Below, one piece after another: positions 44,693-54,198 of a DNA stretch of 64,000 nt (within the stretch, counting starts at the first letter, position 1; every line of letters begins with the position of its first letter). The stretch is from Myxococcales bacterium (GTDB lineage Bacteria > Myxococcota_A > Polyangia > Polyangiales > Polyangiaceae). The notes below the pieces were generated by a model. It worked only from the letters and a program-made list of their open reading frames with translations, was not told the DNA's origin and made no database searches. The stretch is from NCBI GenBank assembly GCA_016712525.1, contig JADJQX010000001.1:1798001-1862000 (forward strand), given 5' to 3'. The translations under genes were made by a program, and so were the position numbers.

Positions 44693-45810
44693 GAGGCGAG
44701 GCGAGGCGGGGTCGCTTGCGCCCCCTGCGTAGCGCCCAGAGAGCCGAGCGCGCGCCGCACGAGCGCGAGGTTGCGACCTGGGCGATCGAAGCGCAGGTAG
44801 AGCACGACGCGCGGCTCGGCGCCTCGCAGGAGCACCTCGAACCGGTCGTCGCCCGAGATGACGACCTCCTCGACGTCGTCCGCGAGCGGGTCGGCGTCGC
44901 CCGTGTGTGCGAGTGCTCTCCATAGACCCGACAGCTCGGCGCGTGGGCTTCCGGGTGGGTAGGTGCCAGTGGTGTCGATCGCGATCGCCTCTCGTACCCC
45001 CTCGATCTCGAGGGCACGGGCGACGAGGCTCGCGCCCACGCGACGAGGCTCGTCCAGCTCGGCGAGCCACTCGTTCATCGTGTCCACGTCGAAATCGACG
45101 TCGTCCTCGGGGGCGTCGGAGAAGGGTTCGTCGTCGAAGAGGTAGAGTAGCGTGGGCATGCCGCATCGGATCGTGCGCTCTCTCGCGAGCGGCGGGCGCG
45201 CGCCGACGACCTCGACGCGAGGCGCTTCGTCCGAGATGAGTGGGATCCCGCTCGCGGCGACGAGCCGAGCCATGGCGTCCACGCCGCGCGCGTCACCGAA
45301 CACGGCGTCGATGGGCTCTCCACGCTCGACCCAGAGCTCGACGAAGGCGCGGGCTCGCTGGCCGTCTGCGGGTTTGTCGCTGCGCGCCAGGATGCGAATG
45401 CAGCAGGTGACGCGCCCCATCCAGGCCGCGCGGAGCACCGTCGTGAACTGGACGCGGGGGGCTGTCTTCGTGCGGCCGACCGCCGGCGCGAGGGCGACGA
45501 GGTCGGCGATGGTGCCGTATCCGGCGATGCCCGGATCGCGTCCAACGCGCGATGGGGCGGGGATCTCACCCGTGACACGGAAGAAGAACGTCGCGGCCGA
45601 GCCGCTCGAGGCGAGCCGCGCGACGACCGCGAGGCAACCCTCGAGCGCCGGGTCCAGGGCGAGCACGTCGTACTTGCGCGTGTTCTCCCCGACCTCGTTC
45701 GGTGTCGCGACGGTGACGCCGAAACCACCCGCCCGGAGCGAGGTGACGACCGCGTCCGCGCCGCGAACGTCGTCGACCACGTAGAGCAGGGACGGGTGGT
45801 CCTTGGGCAT
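44659..45810 (-). CDS. receiver-like protein with roadblock-type C-terminus
   Basis: The 383-residue product begins with a degenerate receiver fold (LLYVVDDVRGADAVVTSLRA), in which the phospho-acceptor position reads LALDPAL, so an Asp may be kept. The middle has a helix-strand pattern similar to DUF4388, and the C-terminal part (MNEWLAELDEPRRVGASLVA onward) resembles a roadblock/LC7 fold. It lies 12 bp downstream of a protein with receiver, DUF4388 and roadblock domains, and the two probably work together in a small-GTPase or motility-type pathway. Confidence 0.7.
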   Translation of the reverse strand: MPKDHPSLLYVVDDVRGADAVVTSLRAGGFGVTVATPNEVGENTRKYDVLALDPALEGCLAVVARLASSGSAATFFFRVTGEIPAPSRVGRDPGIAGYGTIADLVALAPAVGRTKTAPRVQFTTVLRAAWMGRVTCCIRILARSDKPADGQRARAFVELWVERGEPIDAVFGDARGVDAMARLVAASGIPLISDEAPRVEVVGARPPLARERTIRCGMPTLLYLFDDEPFSDAPEDDVDFDVDTMNEWLAELDEPRRVGASLVARALEIEGVREAIAIDTTGTYPPGSPRAELSGLWRALAHTGDADPLADDVEEVVISGDDRFEVLLRGAEPRVVLYLRFDRPGRNLALVRRALGSLGATQGAQATPPRLASQDSRASGTTP

Positions 45811-45822
45811 CGCGTCCTCCCG

Positions 45823-47040
45823 TCAGAGCACGAGGTCTCGTTCGACGTCGGCCAGCGTGATGCGCGCCATGCCGAGGTTGGAGCGGGTGCGGTCGAGCGC
45901 GAGGTAGAAGAAGACGTTGGGCTTCGTCTTCAGGGGGCGCACGAGGTGGTACTGCTTCCCGAGGGTGATGAGGATATCTTCGATATCGTCTTTCAGGTTC
46001 AGCGCCTTCGCGGCCTTGCGCTTGGCGCGGACCACCTCGGAGTTCGTGGCGCCGGCGACCTCGAGGTTCAGCGGTCCACCACCCTCGGTGGCCAGCACCA
46101 TGCCGCTCTCCGAGTCGCAGAGGCACGCGCCGATGAAGCCGTCGAGAGAGTCGAGCTTGGAGAGAGAATCTTTGTAGTTTGCCATGTGTGTTACCGTTCC
46201 TTCTTGGGTATTCGTCTCGAGGCCCGTCGGGGGTGTGGAGGTCCCGTCGGGCGGGCGATTCGTGGGGAGCGCGGGGGGGGCGAGCGTCCAGCCGCTGTGG
46301 AGCTCGCCGTCGGTGCTTTCGGGGTCGGTCGCAGGGGCGCTGCGCGAGTCCTCGTCGGACAGGCGACAGGCCTCCATGAGGAGCTCCATCCACGGCGCGG
46401 AGATCGTCCTCTCTGTCGTGACTTCTCCTGCGCGCATGGAGAACGAGCCGCCTTGCCAGGTCATGATCTCGTAAAAGGCAGAAGCCCCCGTTTTGCTCCC
46501 GGCGACGGCGTGGGGGATGATTCCCCGATCGAACCATATCGTGCCGGAGCGATCGGGACGCTGGACCTCCAGCGCGCCGGTGGAGTTGGAGAGCGCATAG
46601 AGTTGGATGATGTCGGGGAGCGTCTGGACCAAGATCGCGCCGGAGAACCCGACCTTCCCTCGGGTCACGGCCCGCTCCAGGGCGCCCACGAAGTGCCCGA
46701 AATCGAACGGCTTCTCGAGGAACTCGATGGCGCCGCCTTCGATGACCTTCTCGCGTATCTCGCGGCTCGGATACGCCGTCATCACGATGACTGGCAATCT
46801 CGGGAAGAGGGATCGCGCGGCGAGCACGAGGTCCATGCCGCTCATGGCCGGCATACGGAGGTCGGCGACGAGCACGTCGAACGGGGTCCTTGCGAGGAGG
46901 TCGAGCGCGTCGTGCCCGCTCGTCGCCGTCGAGACACGGTACGCGGGGCGCTCCTTGCGGAGCCGCTGCGATACGGACCACAGGAGCTCCTCTTCGTCGT
47001 CGACGACGAGCAGCTGGGCGGTGGTAGGTGTCTGTTCCAT
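45823..47040 (-). CDS. receiver-DUF4388-roadblock protein
   Basis: The 405-residue product has a receiver domain with Asp60 (VADLRMP) and the expected acidic pair and Lys. A DUF4388 domain follows (SGAILVQTLPDIIQLYALS, GTIWFDRGIIPHAVAG), then a Ser/Thr/Pro linker and a roadblock/LC7 domain (LSKLDSLDGFIGACLCDSES). Roadblock domains in Myxococcota regulate MglA-like small GTPases. It is followed by the related gene at 44659. Confidence 0.88.
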   Translation of the reverse strand: MEQTPTTAQLLVVDDEEELLWSVSQRLRKERPAYRVSTATSGHDALDLLARTPFDVLVADLRMPAMSGMDLVLAARSLFPRLPVIVMTAYPSREIREKVIEGGAIEFLEKPFDFGHFVGALERAVTRGKVGFSGAILVQTLPDIIQLYALSNSTGALEVQRPDRSGTIWFDRGIIPHAVAGSKTGASAFYEIMTWQGGSFSMRAGEVTTERTISAPWMELLMEACRLSDEDSRSAPATDPESTDGELHSGWTLAPPALPTNRPPDGTSTPPTGLETNTQEGTVTHMANYKDSLSKLDSLDGFIGACLCDSESGMVLATEGGGPLNLEVAGATNSEVVRAKRKAAKALNLKDDIEDILITLGKQYHLVRPLKTKPNVFFYLALDRTRSNLGMARITLADVERDLVL

Positions 47041-47361
47041 TCCGTCGGCTCCCGGGCCAACGTAGTGCAGCGCGTATGCCAGCGACCGAAGGTCAGGATT
47101 TGCCGGTTATTCGCCGTGTGTCGGTGCGACGTGGCTCGATCGTGGTCGGCCAGAACGTTGCCGCTGGCCAGCCTCTGGCCACCACGCACGAGGCCCACGA
47201 CGGACCTCGGTGCCCGGCGCCTGGGCTGGCCTTGCCTGCGGACCGCGCGCGGCCCACGCCGATGAGGAGATGCACCTCGCGCGCGTGCACCCGTGCCCCC
47301 GAGCTGCGTCTCGAGAGCGCACCTTCTCCGCCATGTGGGGGCGGCTCAGCTCCCTTCCGCG

Positions 47362-47463
47362 TGCGACGCCGAAGGTCCCCCGCTCCAGATCTTCGCGAAG
47401 AACGGTATGAGGCCCGGCTTCTTCGAGCTCGTCCAGCGCGACGACCCCCTCTCGTTCGGTGGG
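47362..47463 (+). pseudogene. fragment of an hpd (hydroxyphenylpyruvate dioxygenase) gene
   Basis: One frame reads DAEGPPLQIFAKNGMRPGFF then ELVQRDDPLSFGG, which matches residues about 290-325 of the intact enzyme in this window (DAEGYLLQIFTKN, FFELIQRENHLSFGEG). Nothing before or after aligns, so only the C-terminal iron-ligand segment survives. Several substitutions show that it is an old or paralogous remnant. Confidence 0.7.
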
Positions 47464-47491
47464 CTCGCGTCGCGTGCTCGGTCGGTGACGC

Positions 47492-49692
47492 TCACTTATT
47501 CGGGGTACAGCGTCCGGCTTTGCATAGGCAACCCTTTGCGCGACACTCGGGCTCCGCCAAACAATTGCGTCCACACGCCCCGCAGTTCTGAAAGTCGGTG
47601 TCGAGGTTCACGCATCGATTCCTGCATGCGCGCCACGACGAGCCTAGCTTGGCGCAATCGAGGCACTCCCTGTCATGCTCCGCGACGTGCTGCACACCTC
47701 GGGTGGGCTATTGCATGGCTTATTGCAGGCGCCGCAGCGCGCGGTGGTCTGCTCGACGCACTGGCCGTTGCAGTAGATGTACGCGTTCTGATGGGAGAGG
47801 CCTCGTGAGCAGGTGCAGAGCCCCGCGGCCTTGTCGCAGAACGTCGACTCCGTCGTGCAGTCGGAGTCTTGCTTGCACCGAATGGGCAATCGGGTCGGGT
47901 CGCCGGTGACGACGGGCGGAGGTGGCACGGGGCTCGAAGAACCCGACGCGCTGGGCGTCGGAGGGGCACCACCGTCGCTGGGTCGGTTGGAGGGGCCGGG
48001 TTTCGCCGGGAGAGCGCGCCCCGAAGGTGCTGCGGTCGCGGCTCCGGGATCGGGCGCGGCGTTGGACGTCTCCGTGGGCTCGGCGAGCGCCGTGGACGGG
48101 GTCGCGGCGCTCTTGCCCTTCGGCAGCGAGGCCGCGGCGTCGGGCGGATCCTCGGTCGTTCGCGCGAAGAAGACACCTACGATCACTGCGGCCAAGCCGA
48201 GCATCGCGACGATGCCAATCGCAACGCCGATGACGACGCCTTTCCCGCCGCTCGTGGACGCGCTCGCCGCGGGGGTCGGCACCGGATATCCCCCGGACGA
48301 GAGCTGCCCAGGAGGGAACGTGCCCTGAAAGCTCTCGGGCGGCCGCTGCATGGAGCCCGGCGGGTAGGTGCCGGGCATCGACGGAGGCGGGCCATGCATC
48401 GACGGAGGAGCCTGCATGGAGCCCGGCGGGTAGGTGCCGGGCATCGACGGAGGCGGCCCTGGCATCGGCGGCCGTTGCATGGAGCCCGGCGGATAGGTGC
48501 CTTGCATCGACGGCGGTGACCCCTGCGGAGCGCCCCCGTATGGCATCGAGGGTGGAGGCTGCATGGAGCCCGGTGGGTAAGTGCCGGGCATCGACGGGTG
48601 CGACGCTCGGGGCGCGGGCTGGCCCATCGCCGCGGGACCTCCGAAGCCGGCGTGTGTCGCGGGAGCGTAGGCCGCGTTGGGCGCGTGGAGCGAAGGAGCG
48701 CCAGGGAAGGGCGCGCCGAGGCTCGGCGCTGGTGCCTGCGGGGCGGGAGCGGCCTCGATGCGCGACCGATCGTTCACCGTGGCGGTCGTGTCGAGCGCGA
48801 CGCCGGCCGCGAACGTCGCGGGGGCTCCGGACCCTAGCGCGAGGAGCCCGCGCTCTACCTCGGCCGCCAGATCCTCGATGCGTGCATGACGCAGGTTTCT
48901 GTCGGAGGCGAGCGCGCGCTCGAGCGTGGCGCAGAGCGGGGCCCCGAGCTCCGGCGCGACGTGGGCGACCGGGAGCCTTCGACCCGAGAGGATGGCGGCG
49001 ATCACGGCCGCGCCCTGATCTTCGTAGAGCGTCTTGCCCGTCGCGAGGGCGATGAACGTGGCCGCGGCGCCGTAGATGTCCGCGCGTGCGTCGATCGTGG
49101 CGTTGCCGCCCACTTGCTCGGGCGCCATGTACGAGGGCGTGCCGAGGATGGTGGCGTGATCGGTGAGGGGGCGCTCTCCGCTCGAGGTGTCCTTCGCCAA
49201 CCCGAAGTCGACGATCTTGAGGATGGGGCCGAGCGGGCCGCCGTCCACGATCATGAGGTTTTGAGGCTTGATGTCCCGGTGGACGAGCCCGAGCATGTGC
49301 ACGGCGGCGAGCCCCGCGAACATCTGCTTGGCGAGCGGCAGCACCTCGCGCGCCGAAAAGGGCCCGCGGAGGCGCAAGAGCTCGCCCGCGTTCTGCCCCT
49401 GCAGGTACTCCATGGCGAGGAACGCGACCTCACCCGGGTTCGCCTGAAAGTCGACGATGCGCACCACGTGCGGGCTCGCCACCTGCGCGAGCGTCCGCGC
49501 CTCCCGCAAGAACCTCGCGCGGAGCTCCGGATCGGCGCCCTCGTCCTCGTGGAGGAGCTTCAGCGCGACACGATCGCCGAGGTCTCGCCTGCGCGCCTCG
49601 TACACCTCGCCCATGCCGCCCGCGCCGAGCTTTCGAATGAGCTCGTAGCGGCCGCCGAGAATGGCGCCGATGGCACTGGACGTCGGGTTCAT
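47492..49692 (-). CDS. Ser/Thr protein kinase, frameshifted Cys-rich tail
   Basis: From ATG 49692 the frame encodes 682 residues and stops at 47644. A Hanks kinase domain (GAGGMGEV, VALKLL, HRDIKPQN, DFGLAK) is followed by a long Pro/Ser/Met-rich region with repeats of SMPGTYPPGSMQ, one membrane segment (GVVIGVAIGIVAMLGLAAVI) and a Cys-rich outer domain (CKQDSDCTTESTFC, CGACNKPCNSPPEVC). Just beyond, another frame continues the same Cys-rich style to 47492 (CLDCAKLGSSWRACRNRC, NCGACGRNC). A one-base loss near 47691-47696 would explain the split, so the intact gene likely ended at 47492. Confidence 0.85.
48318..48610 (-). repeat. imperfect Pro-rich coding repeats in kinase
   Basis: Five or six units encoding a SMPGTYPPGSMQ-PPSM-type sequence are repeated in the linker between the kinase and the membrane segment. 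Copies differ by a few codons, and the DNA copies are similar enough to allow recombination. Confidence 0.75.
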
Positions 49693-49863
49693 GGAGCGCG
49701 TATTCGACGGACCTGCGCGCGTATGCTTCACTTGCATACACCGTAGGATGCCAATTCTTCATGATCGCACGGCAACACCGCGCGCGAAAGTTCTCGTTTG
49801 CCAACCTCGGGCCTTAGTGCGTTTCTTAGGTCGCGCAGGTCGCGGCCGAACAGGGGCTCACGC

Positions 49864-50676
49864 ATGGTAAGCGCGCGTGCCATGGACGCCCGCGCACGGG
49901 CTTGGCTCGCTCTTGGCGGGCTCTTCACGGGCGTGGTGGCATGCAGCGGTGCGTTCTCGGCAGCGGAGCGTGACGCGTCGGTCGACACGGGGGCACCGAC
50001 GCCCTCCCCGACGGTCGAGCCCGCGCCTTCCGAAGGTGGTCCGGTGTCCGAAGATGCCTCGACCGAGGCCTCGACCGAAGCCGGGGCGTGTGTGGTCCTG
50101 ACGTTGGACCCCGCGTCCAAGCTTGGCCCGGTCCTCTCGGGGCGCGCGCGTGTCGACGGAGGCACGCTGACGTTGCTGCCGGGCGACCCATTCGCATTCA
50201 ACCAGTCCGGCACTGCCGTCTTCTCGTTTCCGCCTTCGACCAAGGTCAAAGGCGCGTTCGCCGTGGTGGTCGGGCGCGCACCCTCGAGCGGGTACGGAGA
50301 CGGCGCGGCCCTCGCGTTCTACCCGAGCGCACCCGGCGCACCTTCGCGAGGGCTCTTCGGTCTCGCCGCGGGCCCCGCCGTGGGTGTCTTCTTGGAGTCG
50401 TACCGTGCCTCGATGAGCGCGGCGAAACGCGACCAGGCCACCGCTGGCGATTTCACGACCGTGCGCCCCACGAATCGCCTCTTCGGGCTCGACGATCCCC
50501 CGTTCCGGAGCGAAGTGAGCTTCGTGCTCGAGGCGGGCAGGCTCACCCTCTCGGTCGGGGGAGCCGTCTCCACGGCGCACCGAAGCTTCTCGGCGCTCGC
50601 GTTCGGCGCGGCGTGCACCCTCGAGAACCCTCAGGGCTTCGCGATCACCGATTTTTCGGCCACGGCGTGCCCGTGA
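49864..50676 (+). CDS. putative lipoprotein, unknown function
   Basis: The product (270 residues from ATG 49864; ATG 49882 is an alternative) has a signal ending GVVAC, a Ser/Thr/Ala/Asp linker and a beta-rich domain (PFAFNQSGTAVFSFPPSTKV, YGDGAALAFYPSAP, SEVSFVLEAGRLTLSVGG) reminiscent of concanavalin-like sandwich domains. It is divergent from the kinase gene and converges with the KAS III-like gene, with only 4 bp between their ends. Confidence 0.75.
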   Translation: MVSARAMDARARAWLALGGLFTGVVACSGAFSAAERDASVDTGAPTPSPTVEPAPSEGGPVSEDASTEASTEAGACVVLTLDPASKLGPVLSGRARVDGGTLTLLPGDPFAFNQSGTAVFSFPPSTKVKGAFAVVVGRAPSSGYGDGAALAFYPSAPGAPSRGLFGLAAGPAVGVFLESYRASMSAAKRDQATAGDFTTVRPTNRLFGLDDPPFRSEVSFVLEAGRLTLSVGGAVSTAHRSFSALAFGAACTLENPQGFAITDFSATACP

Positions 50677-50680
50677 CGAA

Positions 50681-51799
50681 TCAGGCCCGGCGCACGACGA
50701 CGCTACCGGCCGAATAACCCGCGCCGAACGAGCACACGACGCCCACGTCCCCGCTGACGAGATCGGCGCGGTTCGCGTGGAACGTGATGATCGACCCGCA
50801 CGAGCTCGTGTTGCCGAACTCGTGGAGGAGGGAAGGGGCCTCGGTGGCCGTGAGATCGCGCCCGAGCACCTTCTTCGCGATCCACTCGTTCATCGTGCCG
50901 TTCGCTTGGTGCAGCCAGAGGCGCTTGATCGAGGGCGGCGCGATCCCGAGCGAGTCGAGGTGGCCGGAGATGAGGTCGGCGACCATGGGCGAGACCTCTT
51001 TGAAGACCTTGCGCCCCTGCTGCACGAAGAGCTTGTTGGGCTCGTCGCGGTGCTCGGGTGCGGCGCGGTTCAAGAAGCCGAAGTCGTTGCGGATCGCGTT
51101 GGAGAACTTGGTGACGAGCTTCGTCCCGAGGATCTCCATCGGCGCGGACGCCTTGGTCTCGTCGAGCTTCTCGAGCACCACGGCGGTGCACGCGTCGCCG
51201 AAGATGAAGTGGCTCTCGCGGTCGCGGAAGTTGAGGTGCCCGGTGCAGATCTCGGGGCTCACGACGAGCGCGCGGCGGGCCGAGCCCGAGAGGATGAGAT
51301 CGCGCGCGGTGCCGATGCCGAACGTGGCCGACGAGCACGCGACGTTCATGTCGAACGCGAACCCACGTGTGCCGAGCGCGGCTTGGACCTCGACCGAGAT
51401 GGCCGGGTAGGGGCGCTGCATGTTCGAGCACGCGACGAGGAGGACGTCGATGTCGTTCGGGGTGAGCCCGGCTTGCGCGAGGGCCTTCGACGCGGCGTCT
51501 TTCGCCATGTCGCACTGGAGCGAAGGTTCGTCGGGCGAGCGCTCGGCGATGCGCGGCGCCATGATCTGCGGGTCGAGGATCCCCTCGCGGTCCATCGCGT
51601 ACCGGCGCTCGATGCCCGAGGCCTTCGAGATGAACTCGGCGCTCGATCGTTCGAGCGCGCGTTTTTCGCCACGCTCGATGGCCGACGCGTTTTTGGCGTT
51701 CTCCGCGTCCACCCAGGCGTTGAACGAGGTGACGAGCTCCTCGTTGGAGATCGAGTAGGGCGGCGTGAAAAGGCCTGTTCCGGTGATCGCGACGGGCAT
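50681..51799 (-). CDS. beta-ketoacyl-ACP synthase III family protein
   Basis: The 372-residue product is a thiolase-fold condensing enzyme of the KAS III (FabH) type. The catalytic triad is visible: Cys155 in VACSSATFG, His in RLWLHQANGTMN, and Asn in FGNTSSCGS. It is longer than typical FabH (about 320), with an insertion near residues 30-60, as in FabH-like enzymes that act in secondary metabolism. It probably joins an acyl starter to malonyl-ACP or a related substrate; no fatty-acid gene cluster surrounds it. Confidence 0.88.
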   Translation of the reverse strand: MPVAITGTGLFTPPYSISNEELVTSFNAWVDAENAKNASAIERGEKRALERSSAEFISKASGIERRYAMDREGILDPQIMAPRIAERSPDEPSLQCDMAKDAASKALAQAGLTPNDIDVLLVACSNMQRPYPAISVEVQAALGTRGFAFDMNVACSSATFGIGTARDLILSGSARRALVVSPEICTGHLNFRDRESHFIFGDACTAVVLEKLDETKASAPMEILGTKLVTKFSNAIRNDFGFLNRAAPEHRDEPNKLFVQQGRKVFKEVSPMVADLISGHLDSLGIAPPSIKRLWLHQANGTMNEWIAKKVLGRDLTATEAPSLLHEFGNTSSCGSIITFHANRADLVSGDVGVVCSFGAGYSAGSVVVRRA

Positions 51800-51953
51800 G
51801 AGGGAGAGACCGTCTAGGGGTGAAGCCGCATGTCTGCAAGCTGCAAACGCTGCGTATTTTCTTCTCCGCCGTGGCTCGGCGCGTCAACGGGAGCGCTCGA
51901 ACGCTCGAGCGCCGCGTCAACCCGCGAGTGCGTAGCCCGTTACACCGTGACGG

Positions 51954-52376
51954 TCACACCCCGAGCCGCTCGACGAGCGCGCTCGCCGGCATGGCGCCGG
52001 ACACACGAGCCGCCTCTCGGCCAGAGCGAAACGCGACGAACGTCGGGATGCTGCGGATCGCGAAGCGCCCGGCGATTTGAGGCACGGCGTCGGTGTCGAC
52101 CTTGGCCACGACGAGCCCGCCGGCGCGGCTCTTCGCGAGCTTCTCGAGCTCGGGTGCGACGGTGCGGCAGGGCCCACACCACTCGGCCCAGAAGTCGACC
52201 ACGACGGGGGACGGCGCGTCCCTGACGAGCTCGTCGAAGTCCTCGGGGCTCGTGATGGCGACGGGGCGATCGAGCGGCAAGAGGCGCTCTTTGCAGGCTG
52301 CACATTTCGCCTTGTCGTGCAGGCGGGAGGCGGGGAGGCGGTTTTGGGCTCGGCAGGCGGGGCACGCGACGATCAT
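51954..52376 (-). CDS. trxC: thioredoxin 2
   Basis: The 140-residue product has the N-terminal zinc finger of thioredoxin 2 (C5, C8, C25, C28) and the thioredoxin fold with active site WCGPC (C67, C70) and the cis-Pro segment RSIPTFVAF. It reduces protein disulfides in the cytoplasm. It lies 33 bp upstream of nothing on its own strand and may be monocistronic. Confidence 0.95.
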   Translation of the reverse strand: MIVACPACRAQNRLPASRLHDKAKCAACKERLLPLDRPVAITSPEDFDELVRDAPSPVVVDFWAEWCGPCRTVAPELEKLAKSRAGGLVVAKVDTDAVPQIAGRFAIRSIPTFVAFRSGREAARVSGAMPASALVERLGV

Positions 52377-52409
52377 GGCGCTACGAACGTGTGTTCCTTT
52401 CGCGGAGCG

Positions 52410-53162
52410 TCAACCCACGTCGTGTGGAGACCGCGCGCTCGTGCTCCGCGTCGCCTCGAAGAGCTCAGCGAGGGCATCGAGCAAGGCCCCATCGACACCA
52501 CACCCTGGAAATCCTAGGCGTTTGGCCCCTTCCACCAAGGCCGCGTCGAGGCCTGCGAGCTCTGGTACGAGGCGCTCGAGCATCGTCCTCGTGCGCGCCG
52601 CTTCGTCGACGAGGCCCTCGATCTCCGCGTCCTCGAGGGCTCGATCGCACACGTAGTGGTTGCACGTCGTGGGGCGGAGCGTGTGCGCGATGGTGCAGCC
52701 CTCTCCCTCGGCGAAAAATGTGCAGGATGCACCGGCCTCGCCGCGCACACGCCGCGTGATCGCGAGCCCCTCGGCCATGGGGGTGAGATCGCCCCGCCCG
52801 ATCGCGTCGAGGAGGAAGGCCTTCCCTCCGGACCGTACGACCCAGGCCACGTCCGCGAGGCCGTACCTCGGCGGAGCGACGCAACAGCCCGACGGCCCGT
52901 AGGGGCAGCTTCGGCAGAGCGACGAGGTGGTGAGGGTGTCGAGCCCGGCGAGCGTGAGGCGGAGCACGACCCCGACGAACCACGGCGCCTCGTAGCGGGC
53001 AAGCCCTCCGCGCAGGAGGTCGCGCTCGTCGCTCCCGGGGGACGCCGCACCCTGAACGTCGTGGTGTTCACCGAGCCCTCGGGACGTCCACCCTCGAGGG
53101 CCAAAAAGCGGCAAAATCCGCGAATTTTCGGCTGGCATCGCCCGTGCAAAAGCACTCGTCAC
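52410..53162 (-). CDS. YkgJ-type cysteine cluster protein
   Basis: The product (250 residues from GTG 53162; the start could be later) has the spaced Cys cluster of YkgJ-like zinc- or iron-sulfur-binding proteins: CRSCPYGPSGCCVAPP, then AGASCTFFAEGEGCTIAHT and RPTTCNHYVC. The metal ligand set appears complete. The biochemical role of the family is not established. It is divergent from the lipoprotein at 53204. Confidence 0.78.
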   Translation of the reverse strand: MTSAFARAMPAENSRILPLFGPRGWTSRGLGEHHDVQGAASPGSDERDLLRGGLARYEAPWFVGVVLRLTLAGLDTLTTSSLCRSCPYGPSGCCVAPPRYGLADVAWVVRSGGKAFLLDAIGRGDLTPMAEGLAITRRVRGEAGASCTFFAEGEGCTIAHTLRPTTCNHYVCDRALEDAEIEGLVDEAARTRTMLERLVPELAGLDAALVEGAKRLGFPGCGVDGALLDALAELFEATRSTSARSPHDVG

Positions 53163-53203
53163 ACACGGCGGACGGAAGTCCAGCCCACAGGGAGGTCTCG
53201 CTC

Positions 53204-54133
53204 ATGTCGCTTTCTCGCATCGCCATCGTCTCCTCGGTTCTCCTCACGGCTCTCGTCGCGTTCCCGGGCTGCAAGAAGCTCGAGACCTCCGACGGCGACA
53301 GCCTCGGGACCTCGGAGGACCTGCTCGTCACCGACTCCGAGGCGGACGACGAGCAAGAGCAGAGCGAGGAGGTCACCGACGACGCGACGAGCGGCGCGTC
53401 GACCGAGGCCGAGGCCGAACAAGGTGTCGATCCGGCCGCGAGCGCCGACCTCGACGCGCAGATGACCAAGGTCAAGGACAACCCCGGCCGCTTCTTCCAG
53501 CCCGCGGGCTGCATCACGACCACCATCGAGAAGACGGCCACCGCGCGCATCGCGACGCACGTCTTCAACGGGTGTACGGGGCCGCAGGGCAAGCGCAAGT
53601 ACACAGGCACCGTGAAGGCCACGTGGACCTCGCCGGGTGCGGGCCAGCTCCAGGTGGTGCGCGAGGCGAAGGGCTTCCAGATCGAGCGCATCGACGACGG
53701 CGTGGTCCTCACCGTCGATCGCACGGTGACCGTGGCCTTCAAGAAGACCGGCACGGTGTACACGAAGGCCCGCAACGTGCAGATGTCGGGCACGACGAGC
53801 AACGGAAAGAACGTCTCCCGTACGGCGAGCTGGAACGTCTCGTACGACGCGTCGACCCGCTGCATCACCCGTGACGGCAGCTCCACGGCGACGCACGAGG
53901 GCCGTGAGCTCACGCGTACGGTGACGGGCTACAAGCGGTGTGGTGTCGGCTTCCTCGGGTGCCCCGAGAGCGGCACGCTCACCGTCAACCGGAAGAAGGG
54001 CGTCGGCGACGCGGCGCAGGACCTCACGGTCACCCTCGAGTTCACGGGCTCGGGCGGCTACACGGTCACGGGCGCGAATGGCCGCACGGTGAACCGCACC
54101 ATGCGCTGGTGCCGCGTGGCCGCGGCGAAGTAG
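53204..54133 (+). CDS. putative lipoprotein, unknown function
   Basis: The 309-residue product has a signal MSLSRIAIVSSVLLTALVAF ending FPGC, a strongly acidic linker (residues about 27-85) and a beta-rich domain with paired Cys (GCITTTIEKTATARIATHVF, NGCTGPQGK, RCITRDGSS, CGVGFLGCPE). AGGGAGG precedes the ATG. It converges with the GGDEF-EAL gene. No family is recognised. Confidence 0.8.
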   Translation: MSLSRIAIVSSVLLTALVAFPGCKKLETSDGDSLGTSEDLLVTDSEADDEQEQSEEVTDDATSGASTEAEAEQGVDPAASADLDAQMTKVKDNPGRFFQPAGCITTTIEKTATARIATHVFNGCTGPQGKRKYTGTVKATWTSPGAGQLQVVREAKGFQIERIDDGVVLTVDRTVTVAFKKTGTVYTKARNVQMSGTTSNGKNVSRTASWNVSYDASTRCITRDGSSTATHEGRELTRTVTGYKRCGVGFLGCPESGTLTVNRKKGVGDAAQDLTVTLEFTGSGGYTVTGANGRTVNRTMRWCRVAAAK

Positions 54134-54198
54134 CCCCGAATCAGGAGCGCAAAGCGACGCGAGGGGTGCGCTGGTGAACGGCGCGCCCCTCGGCGCAT

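Noticed and set aside
53159..54198. Minus-strand continuation past the EAL region opposite the lipoprotein at 53204
   Set aside because: It is the wrong-frame run-on after the frameshift; real EAL sequence ends at 54199.
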